Assembly (NCBI GenBank): GCA_012271065.1
Contig: JAAXHE010000037.1
Coordinates: 3,974 to 67,973 of the forward strand
Length of the DNA: 64,000 bases
From: Candidatus Latescibacterota bacterium
GTDB lineage: Bacteria > Latescibacterota > UBA2968 > GCA-2709665
Direction of reading: 5' to 3'
Shown here piece by piece: positions 1 through 9,792 of the stretch. The notes beneath the pieces were generated by a model. That model was not told where the DNA came from. It was given only the letters and a program-made list of their open reading frames with translations, and ran no database searches. A program made the translations under genes and the position numbers. Numbering within the stretch: the first letter of the stretch is position 1; each line of letters begins with the position of its first letter.

Positions 1-504
1 AAACCGGTCGTGCAGCGCCTGTCTGGCGGCGCCCAGTGCGAGAAAGCATCCGAAGAAGACGATCAAGCCCCCTGCCAACCCTACAACCGTCAACAGTTGG
101 CTCCCGGTGAGCGAGACAAGCAGCGTCGCAAAGACCTTTATCTGTTTTACAATCATGCGGAGAATCAGCGTACCGGTGCTTGCCGGCGCGCCGCTGGCGT
201 CCCTGATGTGAATCCTGACGATCATCTTTCCGGGCGATGCGCCGGTGAGACCCTCGATCAGGCAGTAGAGGAGCTGGACGGCGGATACGACGACGCCCAC
301 GCTCGCCATAAGCGCCGTCAGTTCAGACAGGTCGTTCAGGCTCGACGGAATCGTGGAGCCGTCGTCTCCAGTGAAAAGGCCCGTAACGGAGGTCAGGATC
401 CAGATGGCGATGACGTCGATTGCAAACGCGACGAACCGTCTGTTGAACCCGATTCTGGCGGCGGCGTCAAACGGTCGCATCTCCGATAGCGGTTCGTCGG
501 CCAT
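1..504 (-). CDS. RDD family membrane protein (3' end cut off by window edge)
   Basis: An open frame of 168 codons begins at the ATG at 504-502 and runs off the left edge. Near the N-terminus NRRFVAFAIDVIAIW fits the Arg-Asp-Asp signature at the start of the first membrane helix of RDD proteins. A second hydrophobic helix follows. TGASPGKMIVRIHIRDASG then matches the conserved family motif 'sPGK...L.V.D..G', and QALHDRF matches the usual C-terminal motif. RDD proteins are small inner-membrane proteins of mostly unknown role, some linked to Na+/H+ exchange. The family call rests on these motifs; the substrate is unknown. Confidence 0.85.
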   Translation of the reverse strand, partial: MADEPLSEMRPFDAAARIGFNRRFVAFAIDVIAIWILTSVTGLFTGDDGSTIPSSLNDLSELTALMASVGVVVSAVQLLYCLIEGLTGASPGKMIVRIHIRDASGAPASTGTLILRMIVKQIKVFATLLVSLTGSQLLTVVGLAGGLIVFFGCFLALGAARQALHDRF

Positions 505-668
505 TGCTGTTTCCTTTAACTCACTTCCTGCGGATTTTGCCTGGCGGTCGTCGCTGAAGCTACGCTCAGGCGTGCCCGTTGTCAACCAAAAAGCAGAGGA
601 ACCACCGTCGGACGGCCCTACACGATTTCGCCGGGAATGTGTTGTGGTCATCCGCGATATTGCCGGTG

Positions 669-1955
669 TTAGGACCGCGCCGGCATCGGGGTTTCACCTC
701 GCAGAAGACGTCTGACGTACGGGGGGAGTACAAAGGCGGCTTTGTGAATTTCGTCGTTGTAATATTGCAGGTTCTGGGCATCCGCAAAGCGGCGGGCTTT
801 CGCCGGAACGATGTCGTTCTGCGGGTCCGCACACTCGGCCGTGGCATAAGAAAAGCTGAGCAGACCGGTCGCATACGTGGGGATGCAGGCCAGGTAGCAG
901 TGTACGTTTCCTGTGCCGAAGACCGTTTCCTGGCGTCTGTATATTTCAGAGAAAGTCCGGCTGTCGAGCGCAGGCGGTTCCGTTTGCGCGGCCATAACCC
1001 CTCCGGGACCGAGGCTTTCCCGGACCCGCCCGTAGAAGGGTTCTGAAAACAGATGTTGGGGCCCGCCGGCGGGATTGGCGACATCGACGATCGCGAGATC
1101 GAAGGACCCGGCGGGGCAGGTTTGCAGAAAGTCGAAACCGTCCGCGATGTAAAGCGAGAGTCTGGGGTCATCGAAGGCCGGCGCGAGGGCCGGGAAGTGT
1201 TTCCTGCATGCGCTGACAACCGCGTCGTCGAGTTCAACGACGACGACCTCCTCGATCCGCCGGTAACGCAAGAGTTCTCGAAGGGCGCCGCCGTCGCCGC
1301 CCCCGACAACCAGGGCTCGCCTCGCGTCGGGGCGGGTCTGCATGGGTACGTGGACGATCATCTCGTGGTAGATGTACTCGTCGCGTTCCGTGCATACGAT
1401 CGCCCCGTCGATCACCAGCGTCTTGCCGTACCCGTAGCTGTCGAGAACTTCGATTTTCTGATGTGGCGACTCGTGCTGGAAGAGCGCGCCGGCGTGCCTG
1501 AGCGAGAGGGCAATCTGTTCCTCCCGCCTGGTAAACCAGAGATTGCGGATGTGCGCTGGAGGATCTTCCGCGGCTGCCTGCGTCGACGTGGCATCGGCCT
1601 GAGCGGGACCATCGAACTGGCCGCGATCGATTTCCCGGGTCGTTCCGTGAGCGGCTTTCAGGTCCGATTTAAGCACATCATAGGCCGACCACGGATCGAT
1701 CGTATCTCCGCAGGTAAACAGATCGACCGCGGCGAAACCGTACTCCGGCCAGGTATGGATGGAGAGGTGACTCTCGTGGATGACAACGACGCCGGAGACG
1801 CCGTAAGGCGAAAAACGATGGAAGGACGTGTTGATAACGGTGGCGTTCGCCGCTCGAGCCGCGCGAACCATGCACACTTCGATGCGGATGACGTCGTTCA
1901 GTACGGATGCGGGAGCCCCGTAAAGCTCAACCAGAATGTGTCTGCCGAGAGACAC
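669..1955 (-). CDS. speD/speE: Fused S-adenosylmethionine decarboxylase / spermidine synthase
   Basis: This 428-residue protein joins two consecutive steps of polyamine synthesis. Residues 1-115 are a SpeD-type AdoMet decarboxylase: [13 protein letters not shown] holds the Glu61-Ser62 self-cleavage site that makes the pyruvoyl group, and [10 protein letters not shown] carries the conserved Cys82. After a low-complexity linker (about 116-135), residues 136-425 are a spermidine synthase with the AdoMet-binding [13 protein letters not shown] and the aspartate-rich [10 protein letters not shown]. Asp291 matches the usual catalytic Asp, but the second Asp of the normal DxxDP motif is Asn294. The start is a GTG at 1955 with GGAAG nine bases upstream. 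Decarboxylated AdoMet could pass directly between domains (inference). Confidence 0.93.
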   Translation of the reverse strand: MSLGRHILVELYGAPASVLNDVIRIEVCMVRAARAANATVINTSFHRFSPYGVSGVVVIHESHLSIHTWPEYGFAAVDLFTCGDTIDPWSAYDVLKSDLKAAHGTTREIDRGQFDGPAQADATSTQAAAEDPPAHIRNLWFTRREEQIALSLRHAGALFQHESPHQKIEVLDSYGYGKTLVIDGAIVCTERDEYIYHEMIVHVPMQTRPDARRALVVGGGDGGALRELLRYRRIEEVVVVELDDAVVSACRKHFPALAPAFDDPRLSLYIADGFDFLQTCPAGSFDLAIVDVANPAGGPQHLFSEPFYGRVRESLGPGGVMAAQTEPPALDSRTFSEIYRRQETVFGTGNVHCYLACIPTYATGLLSFSYATAECADPQNDIVPAKARRFADAQNLQYYNDEIHKAAFVLPPYVRRLLRGETPMPARS

Positions 1956-2047
1956 GGTCTACGGCTTCCGTAGCTGGTAGCGGCATTGACACGCCGGGCG
2001 GGGTTCCCGGTGCGCCGATGGACGTGGAAGGAGGTGTCGGGCCGGCA

Positions 2048-5000
2048 TCAGAGGTTCTCCCCCGCGGACGCCAGGTTGGCCGTCCGGCCCCTGTCGATCA
2101 GCTCGTCGCCATCATTCGCGTATTGACGCTGATTTTCTTCGGGAATCGTACGCCAGATGAGGAACTGTTTCCGGATCTGGTTCATGAAGCGCTGGTTGCA
2201 TCGTTTCCACGAGGCGAGATCGCCCGAAAGACGGTCAATGGTTATTTCAAGCGCGTGGATGTCGAACGCGCCAGTGGGCGTGGACGTGAGGCTGATGTTC
2301 TGGCTTACCCCGAGATCGAAGGGCGCCAGCCAGATTGTCGTATCTATACGATAGCCACGGCCCCGGTCGGTGTCATACGTGGACAGGTTGGCCCCGTGGG
2401 TAAAGAAGGTGCCCATCGAGCTTTCCGTATGGAAGTCGAAGTACCTGGTGAGAAACGTAAACAGCCCCAGAACCTCGCCGCCGGATATGGTGAACGGAAA
2501 CTCGAAGCGCCAGCGGTCCCCGTCCGGTTCGGGGAGTTTCCAGCGCCGGGTGATATCCGGAACCGCCATCTGGGAAGCCCGCCGTGCAGGGTATACGGTG
2601 GACAGGATCACCACGAGCATGACAAGCGTCGAGGAGGCCATGGCCGATACCGAAGAATAGTTCACGGTTATACCCTCCAGAAGCCCCTGCCAGAGTACGA
2701 CTTTGGACACGCCCTGTGCCAGCAGATAGCCCGAGACCGCGCCGAGCACCGCGTACACGCAGGACTCGGCCAGGAACAGGAAGGCGATGTGGACGGGCGC
2801 CAGACCGACCGAGGAATAGATGCCGATTTCCCGGAATCGTTCGTACACCGATCCCATCATCGTGTTCAATACGATCAGCGCCGCTATGGCGATGGGAACG
2901 AAGAGGTTGGCGAGGCCCTGGGGCGACGCCTGTCCGTACGAGGAGTACACGGAAACGGCAATTCGCCCGATCTTTCCCTCAGGCGAAATGTCCGGTATTC
3001 CAGCGAAGAGGACGACGGACAGCCGCGAGATGAAACTCTCCACGCGCGCCTTGACGACCGACGGTTCCCTGAACCGGACCGCAATTGCCTGGAGCGGGCT
3101 GTTGACCTCCCTCAGGGTCTGGTAGGGGACCACCATCACGTTTGCCGGGTCGAGGTGTTCGAACTCCATGATTTCGACGTCCGTCTCCTCCAGTCCGGCC
3201 TTCTCCCGCTTCTCCTGCTGGGCCATCTGCATGAACACGTTCTCGTCGGTCAGCACGAAATCGGCCGGCGTGAGCGGCTCGCCATCGAGGTCTTCCAGAT
3301 CTTTCATCCGTTCTGCGTCGATCAGTCCGACAACCTTGAAACGCTCTCCGAAGAGGCGTACCTCCGCCTGTCCGATATCGGATTCACCGATCTTCAGAAG
3401 GTCCGCCATCGCCTGGGGCAGCACGGTGACGTTTCGTTCGTCCGGAAGGAACCACCGACCGGCGGACAGGCAGTCCTGGATTCCGATCACATCGGTCTCC
3501 TGCGCGGTCAGACCCACAATGCCGAGCGCGTTTGCCGACGCGCTGTCCGATACGACCTGGATGGCTTTTTTCTCTTTGGAGGCGTACCAGCTGCGCGGCG
3601 CAATCACGGCTTCCTTTCCGAAGTTGGCCTGCGCATAGTCCAGAACGGATTCCTCCAGCGGCGCCCAGTACTTGCTGCGGATGAGCATCCCCGGATACGG
3701 GCCCAGATTGTCGCGCGCGATCTGGTGAAACTTGAGCTGGGACTTGATGGAAGAGAAAGAAAGGACGGTAAAGGTGAGCAGCACCAGCGTGGTAAACGTA
3801 AGCAGCGTTCTGAGTTTGCGCCGCTTCATGTTGGCGATGCCCAGTTGAAACGCAGCCAGAGAGGCGGAAATCCGTCCCACGTCCACGTCGTGGATAACGG
3901 CGGCCTCCGTGCGGAGGTTGCGCATTTGACTGTTGAAGCGGGAGAATACCAGACTGATTACGAAGCTGGCCAGCGACAAAAGTACAAAGGCGAGGAGAAT
4001 TACGAAAGGATTGGAAAGGTCGAACGCGGGATGGACGATCGACAGGAAGATCCAGATCACTACGAAAATGCCGGCAAAACCCGCAATCTGGCGCCGGATA
4101 TCCACCGCAGTGAAAATCAGACGCTCTCCGAAGAAGGCACATGGAAGCACCAGGGCCATAAAGAAGATGATGCCGCGAATCACGTCGTTCTGCGTCCCCT
4201 TTACATCGGGATACGCACGTGACTCGAGACCCAGAGCGGCCCGCGAATGTCTGATGAAATCGTCCCACCGCAATTCCTGCCGGGAGGCGTCCGCCTCGTC
4301 CAGGTGTTCCTTCGCCCTGCTGTGCAGATCGGCAAGACGGTCGTTTTCGATTCCGAAGGCATGAAGTTCGCGCATTCTGGCGTGGTCCAGGACCCACATG
4401 TCTCTGGCGGCCTGGTAAGCCGTGTGCGTGATTGCGCCGTGGGTGGCGGCTACAAATCCGCTTTTATGCGCAGCTTCGACGCTGGTTGTATCCGTTGCAT
4501 TCAGCAGCAGGTAGCGGATGCCGATCCCGCGCGTATGCATGGTGAGCTTGAGTCTTGTGCCGGGAGGGGTGAACACGACCCCCACCGGCTCGTTGGGGCC
4601 GTAGCCCAGGGTATATCCATATTCTCTCGGAGCAGTGTTCCCGTCACCGTACAGGGAGAGACTCGGGAGTTTGGTGAGGTAACGCGGGTCCACGGTTTCG
4701 TAAAAATCCGTAGAAACACAGGGAAACAGGATGCGCGTGGCGCGTGTTATCCACCAGTCCATGCCGAATTCAGGCTTATAGATCCGGGCTGCCTGCCCTC
4801 GATCTGTCGCATAGGTGATTTCGCCGCTTTGCGGGTCGAGATAAAAGGCATCGAGTCCAACCCAGCGCACGGCGAGACCCGGAACGTAGAACTCGCCGTT
4901 TTCGTCGGCCTGATCGTAGAAAATGGCACGTACGCCCTTGACCGATTTCTCGTAAGACATTCGCAATACCGCCACCGCGCCCTTGCGGGGCCGGTCCGGC

Positions 5001-6586
5001 GTGATGCTGCGCCGGGGAAAGGTGAGGATGCGTCCCTTCAACGCTCGCATCCGATCCTTCATCTTGACGCGGTAATCGGGCAGGAAGCCAGGATCGTTGA
5101 AGGCCTTGCTGAGCGCCGCGGTCAGCAGCCGGATCTGATTCGTCAGGTTGGTCAGATTGACGTGGTCGACGGTGTCGTAGGGGGTATCGACCCTGAATCG
5201 GGCGTCGTTGATGGTCACGAAAGCCAATGTCGGCATTCCCGCGGTGAGTACGACCTGTGAGTCGGTCTTCAAATTGCCGCCGGGAATGAACATGTTCCAG
5301 CTCATGCCCGACGGAGGGTTGATGCCGTCGACGAGCGACCGCTTTGCGTCCATGCCGAATGCCGGCGCGAAGTCCGAGCCGAGGGTGCTGAAGCGTTTGC
5401 CGAGAGGCGTGAAGAACCGCTGGAAGTAGAACGCGGTGGAACCGTTCCAGACGGCCATCTGGTCGGTTTGCGAGGTGAGGTCCAGGGAGATCCACAGCCG
5501 GATATCGATCGGGTCGGTCATCAGCGCGGCGAAATGTTCCTCTTTCCGCGCATGCCTTCCCAGGAAGTCGCATACGCCGCGAAAGCCGAGATGGTGGGCC
5601 GACGTGGCCAGGAAAAGGACGGTGTGGGCGGGCGGATGCGCCTTGAAATATTCAGCCATCTCCAGCATGGCGGCGATTCCGGATGCCTGTTCTGCGCCCG
5701 GGGCGAGCGCTGGCACCACGGACATCGCGTCGTAGTAGGCGTCGATCAGGACAACGCGTTCCCGAAGCTGCGGATCCGCGCCCATAATCCAGCCCATGAT
5801 GTTCTGCGTCGGATGCCGCTCCCAGTCCATCCGGGACTTCAATTCCACTTCGATCCGCTCGCCGGCGGCCAGTCGGCGCCGGAGACGTTCCCCGGCGGAC
5901 TTGCCGATCCAGAAGCGGGGCGCGTTGAGCGGGACCTGGAAGAATTTCTGCTCCGCCTCGGCCGTTGTGGTCGAATCCGGCGCGACAAAGACGATCGCCC
6001 TTGCGCCCAGCATGGAGGCGTTCATCCAGCGGTTCCAGGAGTTGAAATCCAGCAGCACGACGCTCCCGCCCGGCTCTTTGCCGTTAAAATCGGCGAATTC
6101 GCCGGCGCCGCCGTCAATCAGCGGGGCGCGCAGTCCGGCGCGCGGCAGCGTGGACGTGCGGACCAGGTTGGGCCAGACCGCATGAATGGGGATGATGCGT
6201 GGCTCACCGAGGATGCGAAGCCCGCCGCCCTTGTCGACCGGCGACGTGACGTCGTAGGTTTCCACCGAGACGTTTTCCAGTCCGATACGTTCGAATTCTT
6301 CACGGATATAGAGAGATGCATCCCTGTGGCCCGGGTAGCCCACTACCCGGGAACCCGATCCGCTGAGCCGGAGCAGACGGGACTCGACTCCAGCCGGCGT
6401 GATTCGGCCACGGATGCTGTCGGCCAGTTGCTGCTGGCCGGTTGCCACCCGGTCGGGCGGCGGATCGGGATAGCGGATGTCGAACCATTCGAACAGGCGG
6501 TCGGTCAGCGCCTGAGGGGAGACCAGGGTCAACGCGAGAAAGGCGATCAGGATGACCAGGCCGAGTGTGATGTTTTTTGTTTTCAC
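2048..6586 (-). CDS. Giant fusion: M28-like (degenerate) peptidase domain + FtsX/MacB-type permease
   Basis: This 1512-residue protein has an N-terminal membrane anchor (about 7-27). A PA-like region and an M28 aminopeptidase-like fold follow (about 255-480). Further on are a group of membrane helices near 800-880 and an FtsX/MacB-type permease: a first helix after NMKRRKLRTLL (about 918), a long extracytoplasmic insert, and three helices around 1230-1340. The M28 zinc ligands look lost: the usual His of H-x-D is Tyr284, the Asp pair near G-A-x-D is Glu299-Gln300, and the Glu-Glu pair is His331-His332. The extracytoplasmic half is therefore probably a binding module rather than a protease. 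No ABC ATPase is adjacent, so its partner is unknown. Confidence 0.82.
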   Translation of the reverse strand: MKTKNITLGLVILIAFLALTLVSPQALTDRLFEWFDIRYPDPPPDRVATGQQQLADSIRGRITPAGVESRLLRLSGSGSRVVGYPGHRDASLYIREEFERIGLENVSVETYDVTSPVDKGGGLRILGEPRIIPIHAVWPNLVRTSTLPRAGLRAPLIDGGAGEFADFNGKEPGGSVVLLDFNSWNRWMNASMLGARAIVFVAPDSTTTAEAEQKFFQVPLNAPRFWIGKSAGERLRRRLAAGERIEVELKSRMDWERHPTQNIMGWIMGADPQLRERVVLIDAYYDAMSVVPALAPGAEQASGIAAMLEMAEYFKAHPPAHTVLFLATSAHHLGFRGVCDFLGRHARKEEHFAALMTDPIDIRLWISLDLTSQTDQMAVWNGSTAFYFQRFFTPLGKRFSTLGSDFAPAFGMDAKRSLVDGINPPSGMSWNMFIPGGNLKTDSQVVLTAGMPTLAFVTINDARFRVDTPYDTVDHVNLTNLTNQIRLLTAALSKAFNDPGFLPDYRVKMKDRMRALKGRILTFPRRSITPDRPRKGAVAVLRMSYEKSVKGVRAIFYDQADENGEFYVPGLAVRWVGLDAFYLDPQSGEITYATDRGQAARIYKPEFGMDWWITRATRILFPCVSTDFYETVDPRYLTKLPSLSLYGDGNTAPREYGYTLGYGPNEPVGVVFTPPGTRLKLTMHTRGIGIRYLLLNATDTTSVEAAHKSGFVAATHGAITHTAYQAARDMWVLDHARMRELHAFGIENDRLADLHSRAKEHLDEADASRQELRWDDFIRHSRAALGLESRAYPDVKGTQNDVIRGIIFFMALVLPCAFFGERLIFTAVDIRRQIAGFAGIFVVIWIFLSIVHPAFDLSNPFVILLAFVLLSLASFVISLVFSRFNSQMRNLRTEAAVIHDVDVGRISASLAAFQLGIANMKRRKLRTLLTFTTLVLLTFTVLSFSSIKSQLKFHQIARDNLGPYPGMLIRSKYWAPLEESVLDYAQANFGKEAVIAPRSWYASKEKKAIQVVSDSASANALGIVGLTAQETDVIGIQDCLSAGRWFLPDERNVTVLPQAMADLLKIGESDIGQAEVRLFGERFKVVGLIDAERMKDLEDLDGEPLTPADFVLTDENVFMQMAQQEKREKAGLEETDVEIMEFEHLDPANVMVVPYQTLREVNSPLQAIAVRFREPSVVKARVESFISRLSVVLFAGIPDISPEGKIGRIAVSVYSSYGQASPQGLANLFVPIAIAALIVLNTMMGSVYERFREIGIYSSVGLAPVHIAFLFLAESCVYAVLGAVSGYLLAQGVSKVVLWQGLLEGITVNYSSVSAMASSTLVMLVVILSTVYPARRASQMAVPDITRRWKLPEPDGDRWRFEFPFTISGGEVLGLFTFLTRYFDFHTESSMGTFFTHGANLSTYDTDRGRGYRIDTTIWLAPFDLGVSQNISLTSTPTGAFDIHALEITIDRLSGDLASWKRCNQRFMNQIRKQFLIWRTIPEENQRQYANDGDELIDRGRTANLASAGENL

Positions 6587-6675
6587 GGAAATACCTGAAT
6601 CTTAATGAGGATTTTCGTCAATTGGACGTCAGGGTGATCCCTGCTGAGCAGGGTTTCCGGCCGGATAGCAGATCG

Positions 6676-8685
6676 CTAGTACCATTTGTGTACCACGTGT
6701 CCATCCGGCTGGAACCAGATGGCGTCCACGACAACGCCTGCGGCCACCGACAATATGTAACCTACCAGCATGCCGATGAAAAAGGGTCTGGATTTCCGGT
6801 AGAAGGCAGCGCCGGCCAGCTTGAGCATACTCAGTTTGACCAGCCAGGCGACAAAGATGGTTGCGCTTGTAAGCCGCGAAAGCGCCGTGCCGGAGAGGGC
6901 GAATCCGATTGGATGCAGCGGCCACCAGACGAAGCGATACCGCATCAGATTCAACAGGGCCATGACGGCGGCGCCGGCGAAAAAGAACCAGTAGTTGACC
7001 GGTTCGATCGGGCTGTCGACGGCCTTGATGGAGTTGGCGATGCCCTGAATCTGTCGGACGCCGGCGTGGATGATCAGCCAGTTGGGCTGGATATTATATC
7101 CCCCCATGGTATAACCCAGCCACACCGTGTAGAACGTGGATGTGACCATGCCCACCACGAACGCCGCGCAGACCGCCCCGAACAGCCGGCGTTTGCCCGC
7201 CGACAGGAATTCCGCCAGGCGATTGATGTGGGTCATGGTGCCCATGGAGAGGCCCCGGTAGTGGTTTACGGCCCGCGAGGACATGCTCAACGCCATCTTG
7301 GTGTATGCCGTGTACGTGTGGGAACCGCCCAGAAACCGGCTGACGAGACCCCACGCTGACGTGGGCGGGTTCAGGTAGACGATTCCGGAGTCCGCGAGCA
7401 TCTTTGAAACGGTCGTATAGACGAACAGCATGCACAGGATGAGAAGGACGATAATCTTGACCTGCATGCCGATCCACGCCAACCAGAGCGCCATGTAGAG
7501 ACACCCGGCAATCAGGCCGAGTACGGCGTGCCGGTACGAAAGCAGCTCGTTGCTGTCGTCCGGAGTCGGTCGATCGGGGTTGAGGGCTTTCTTGATGACG
7601 TCGCGCAGGTGATGCCTCGCGACCCACATCGCCCAGAGCGCGAAGGCTGTAAACCCTCCTGCCGTCTGCCAGATGTAACGGCCTCGACCATAGTAGGGTG
7701 AAATGGCCGAGACGCCGAAACCGCTCAGGATTCCCCCCTCGAGAATGAACAGGACATCGAAAAACCAGAGGCTGAAGAGGATCTCGAGGCTGGCGAAATA
7801 CGAGAAGCAGATGACAACCGTACTCAGGAAGAAAAAGCCGGGAGGATAATCGCGCGAGAAAAAGAACCAGCGGGCGGAAGCGGTAGGGAAACGTGGGAAC
7901 TGGGGATAGAACCAGGCAATCATGTTCCAGCCGAAAACGAACGTGGTGAGCATGAATCCTGCCCAGAACACCTTGCCCTTCATGAATTCGGGGAACCATC
8001 GTCTTCCCGTTCCTCCCTGCGTGGTGAATTCGATGATGGGTTCCATGGCGGGAAAAACGAGGCGCTCGTATTCGGACCACTGTTTGCGGAAGATGATGGA
8101 GAGGCAGGCGACGGCAAAAGCGACCGCGCAGAGAAAAGTGAACCACCAGAACAGGGGCACGGCCCAGACGCCCCAGGGAATGGACGCCCCCTGTGGCAGG
8201 CCTTCGTAAAACCAGGCCATCGCGTTGCCTTCGTTCTCCGGAATCAGCCAGCCCGGCAGGTAGGGGTGAAGGTATCGCGCCCATTCGTTCTCCTGGGTGA
8301 CGAAATAGTGCGGCGCGACCATGATACCCACGAGGTAACCGCTGATCCCGTAAGTCGGCCCCAGAGAACTGATGAACCCCATGCAGAAAATCGTGATCCA
8401 CTCGGACGAGGAGAACAGGAACCGCCGGCCGAACCTGTACGCCAGGATCGAACAGAAGATGATGGAGAGAAGCGTCAGGATCAGGTTGCCCATGGGCATA
8501 TGGCTGTATGCCATAAACGACGCGTGTAGGATATAGCGCACCGTATCGCCCAGGATGCCGATGGCTACCGAAAGGAGGAGGCCGTAGACGATGGACCGGA
8601 CGGTCACGCCACGATTCTTCACTGCTTCCGTGCCGGCAGCGGTACCGGCATCGGAATTCGTCGATTTCGCCGATGGCATTGACAT
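6676..8685 (-). CDS. Polytopic membrane protein, DUF6785/DUF6784-like
   Basis: This is a 669-residue integral membrane protein with a dozen or more hydrophobic segments spread over its whole length, rich in Trp and Phe. The overall look, including the GPTYGISGYLVG stretch and a C-terminal block with WWPLHPIGFALSGT, fits the uncharacterised DUF6785/DUF6784 proteins found in uncultivated phyla; this is recalled, not searched. The ATG at 8685 has CAGGAAA about ten bases upstream. A GTG at 8748 would add 21 residues, but its GGAG lies too close to the start. It ends about 90 bp before the giant permease fusion and follows the TPR gene on the same strand. A transport role is plausible but unproven. 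Confidence 0.8.
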   Translation of the reverse strand: MSMPSAKSTNSDAGTAAGTEAVKNRGVTVRSIVYGLLLSVAIGILGDTVRYILHASFMAYSHMPMGNLILTLLSIIFCSILAYRFGRRFLFSSSEWITIFCMGFISSLGPTYGISGYLVGIMVAPHYFVTQENEWARYLHPYLPGWLIPENEGNAMAWFYEGLPQGASIPWGVWAVPLFWWFTFLCAVAFAVACLSIIFRKQWSEYERLVFPAMEPIIEFTTQGGTGRRWFPEFMKGKVFWAGFMLTTFVFGWNMIAWFYPQFPRFPTASARWFFFSRDYPPGFFFLSTVVICFSYFASLEILFSLWFFDVLFILEGGILSGFGVSAISPYYGRGRYIWQTAGGFTAFALWAMWVARHHLRDVIKKALNPDRPTPDDSNELLSYRHAVLGLIAGCLYMALWLAWIGMQVKIIVLLILCMLFVYTTVSKMLADSGIVYLNPPTSAWGLVSRFLGGSHTYTAYTKMALSMSSRAVNHYRGLSMGTMTHINRLAEFLSAGKRRLFGAVCAAFVVGMVTSTFYTVWLGYTMGGYNIQPNWLIIHAGVRQIQGIANSIKAVDSPIEPVNYWFFFAGAAVMALLNLMRYRFVWWPLHPIGFALSGTALSRLTSATIFVAWLVKLSMLKLAGAAFYRKSRPFFIGMLVGYILSVAAGVVVDAIWFQPDGHVVHKWY

Positions 8686-8781
8686 GGGTTGCCGTTTCCT
8701 GAAACGACCTTGTGCGGGCCCGACATCCCGCACGGAAGACGTCGTCACTCTCCAGCCGTAACAAACCCGGGAACGGACATC

Positions 8782-9792
8782 TCAGAAGGGGTCGGGTCCA
8801 ATGGCTTCCGTGGGCGCAGTAACGAGCGGGTTGAGCGCGGTCGCCCTTTGCAGACACGCCGCGGCCAGGCTGTCCCGCCCCGACAGCATATAGTAGTGCG
8901 ACAGGGTCTGATAGCGTTGAGCCGTCGGGTTCTCCGCGGCGTTGCGTTCCAGATAGCGAATGCGCGCGGCCAGCCTGCTCTGGCGTTCGAAAACAGCCAG
9001 TTCCGCCTCGGCTTCTTCGTCATGTCCGAGGGCGAGCAGGGTCTGACCCATCACATATCGCGCGCGAGGATGATGAGGATCCAGTTCGACCGCCCGCCGT
9101 ACATGTGACAATGCAGGACGTGGCCGTCTCCTCCGGAGTTCGGTGCCGGCGATGTCGCAGAGCAAATCGACTTCTCCCGGGGATTCCTCAAGGGCCCGCC
9201 GAAAGCAGGCCGCGGCCGAGTCGAGTTCGCCGCGGCTGAAGTGAACGCGACCGAGTCCTGCGAAAATCCGGTCGTGGCCGCCGCCGAATGGCCGGGCGCG
9301 CCGGAATTGGGCCTCCGCATTGTCCAGGTTTTCGGCCGCGAGGTAGAATTCGGCCAGCTCCAGGGCGTGCGCGGGGTTGTCCGGCATCGCCTCGACGGCT
9401 CTCAAATAGGCGGCCTCGGCCTCCCGATCCGACCGTGCGTTGCGAAGGGCGCGCGCGTATCTCATCCACTCCCGGGGATTCGTCACATAAGGCGAAATCG
9501 CCACGAGGGTCGTCTTCGCTTCGTCGAATCGTCCACGTGCGGCTAGGAGATCTGCAAGACCGTACCGGGCACGCACGGAGGGCGAGTGGATGGCGATGGA
9601 TTCCCGGAATGCCGTCATCGCGCTTTCGTCGTCTCCGTGTTTCAGCGCGGTCTCGGCGCGGATGCAAAGATCGGCGGCCCGCTGTTCCGGAGTCCCTGAC
9701 GCCGGCCGAAACCAGACGATTGCCAGCGCCACCGCAAGCAGTACAGCCACTGGCCTATAATTCCGTACCACAGTATTGACAATAATTCGCAT
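8782..9792 (-). CDS. Membrane-anchored TPR-repeat protein
   Basis: This 336-residue protein has a hydrophobic segment near residues 14-27 (signal or anchor), then at least six tetratricopeptide repeats between about 38 and 320. Examples are AETALKHGDDESAMTAFRES, GLADLLAARGRFDEAKTTL and GLGRVHFSRGELDSAAACF. TPR domains are protein-docking scaffolds, so the protein probably assembles partners in the periplasm or at the membrane. Its 5' end overlaps the 3' end of the potassium-channel gene by 38 bp, suggesting cotranscription. No catalytic domain is visible. The TPR call is firm; the partner is unknown. Confidence 0.88.
   Translation of the reverse strand: MRIIVNTVVRNYRPVAVLLAVALAIVWFRPASGTPEQRAADLCIRAETALKHGDDESAMTAFRESIAIHSPSVRARYGLADLLAARGRFDEAKTTLVAISPYVTNPREWMRYARALRNARSDREAEAAYLRAVEAMPDNPAHALELAEFYLAAENLDNAEAQFRRARPFGGGHDRIFAGLGRVHFSRGELDSAAACFRRALEESPGEVDLLCDIAGTELRRRRPRPALSHVRRAVELDPHHPRARYVMGQTLLALGHDEEAEAELAVFERQSRLAARIRYLERNAAENPTAQRYQTLSHYYMLSGRDSLAAACLQRATALNPLVTAPTEAIGPDPF

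Noticed and set aside
1907..4222. 771-codon plus-strand open frame
   Set aside because: It lies antisense to the M28/FtsX fusion; its translation is Arg/Gly/Asp-rich without motifs, as expected for a shadow in GC-rich DNA.
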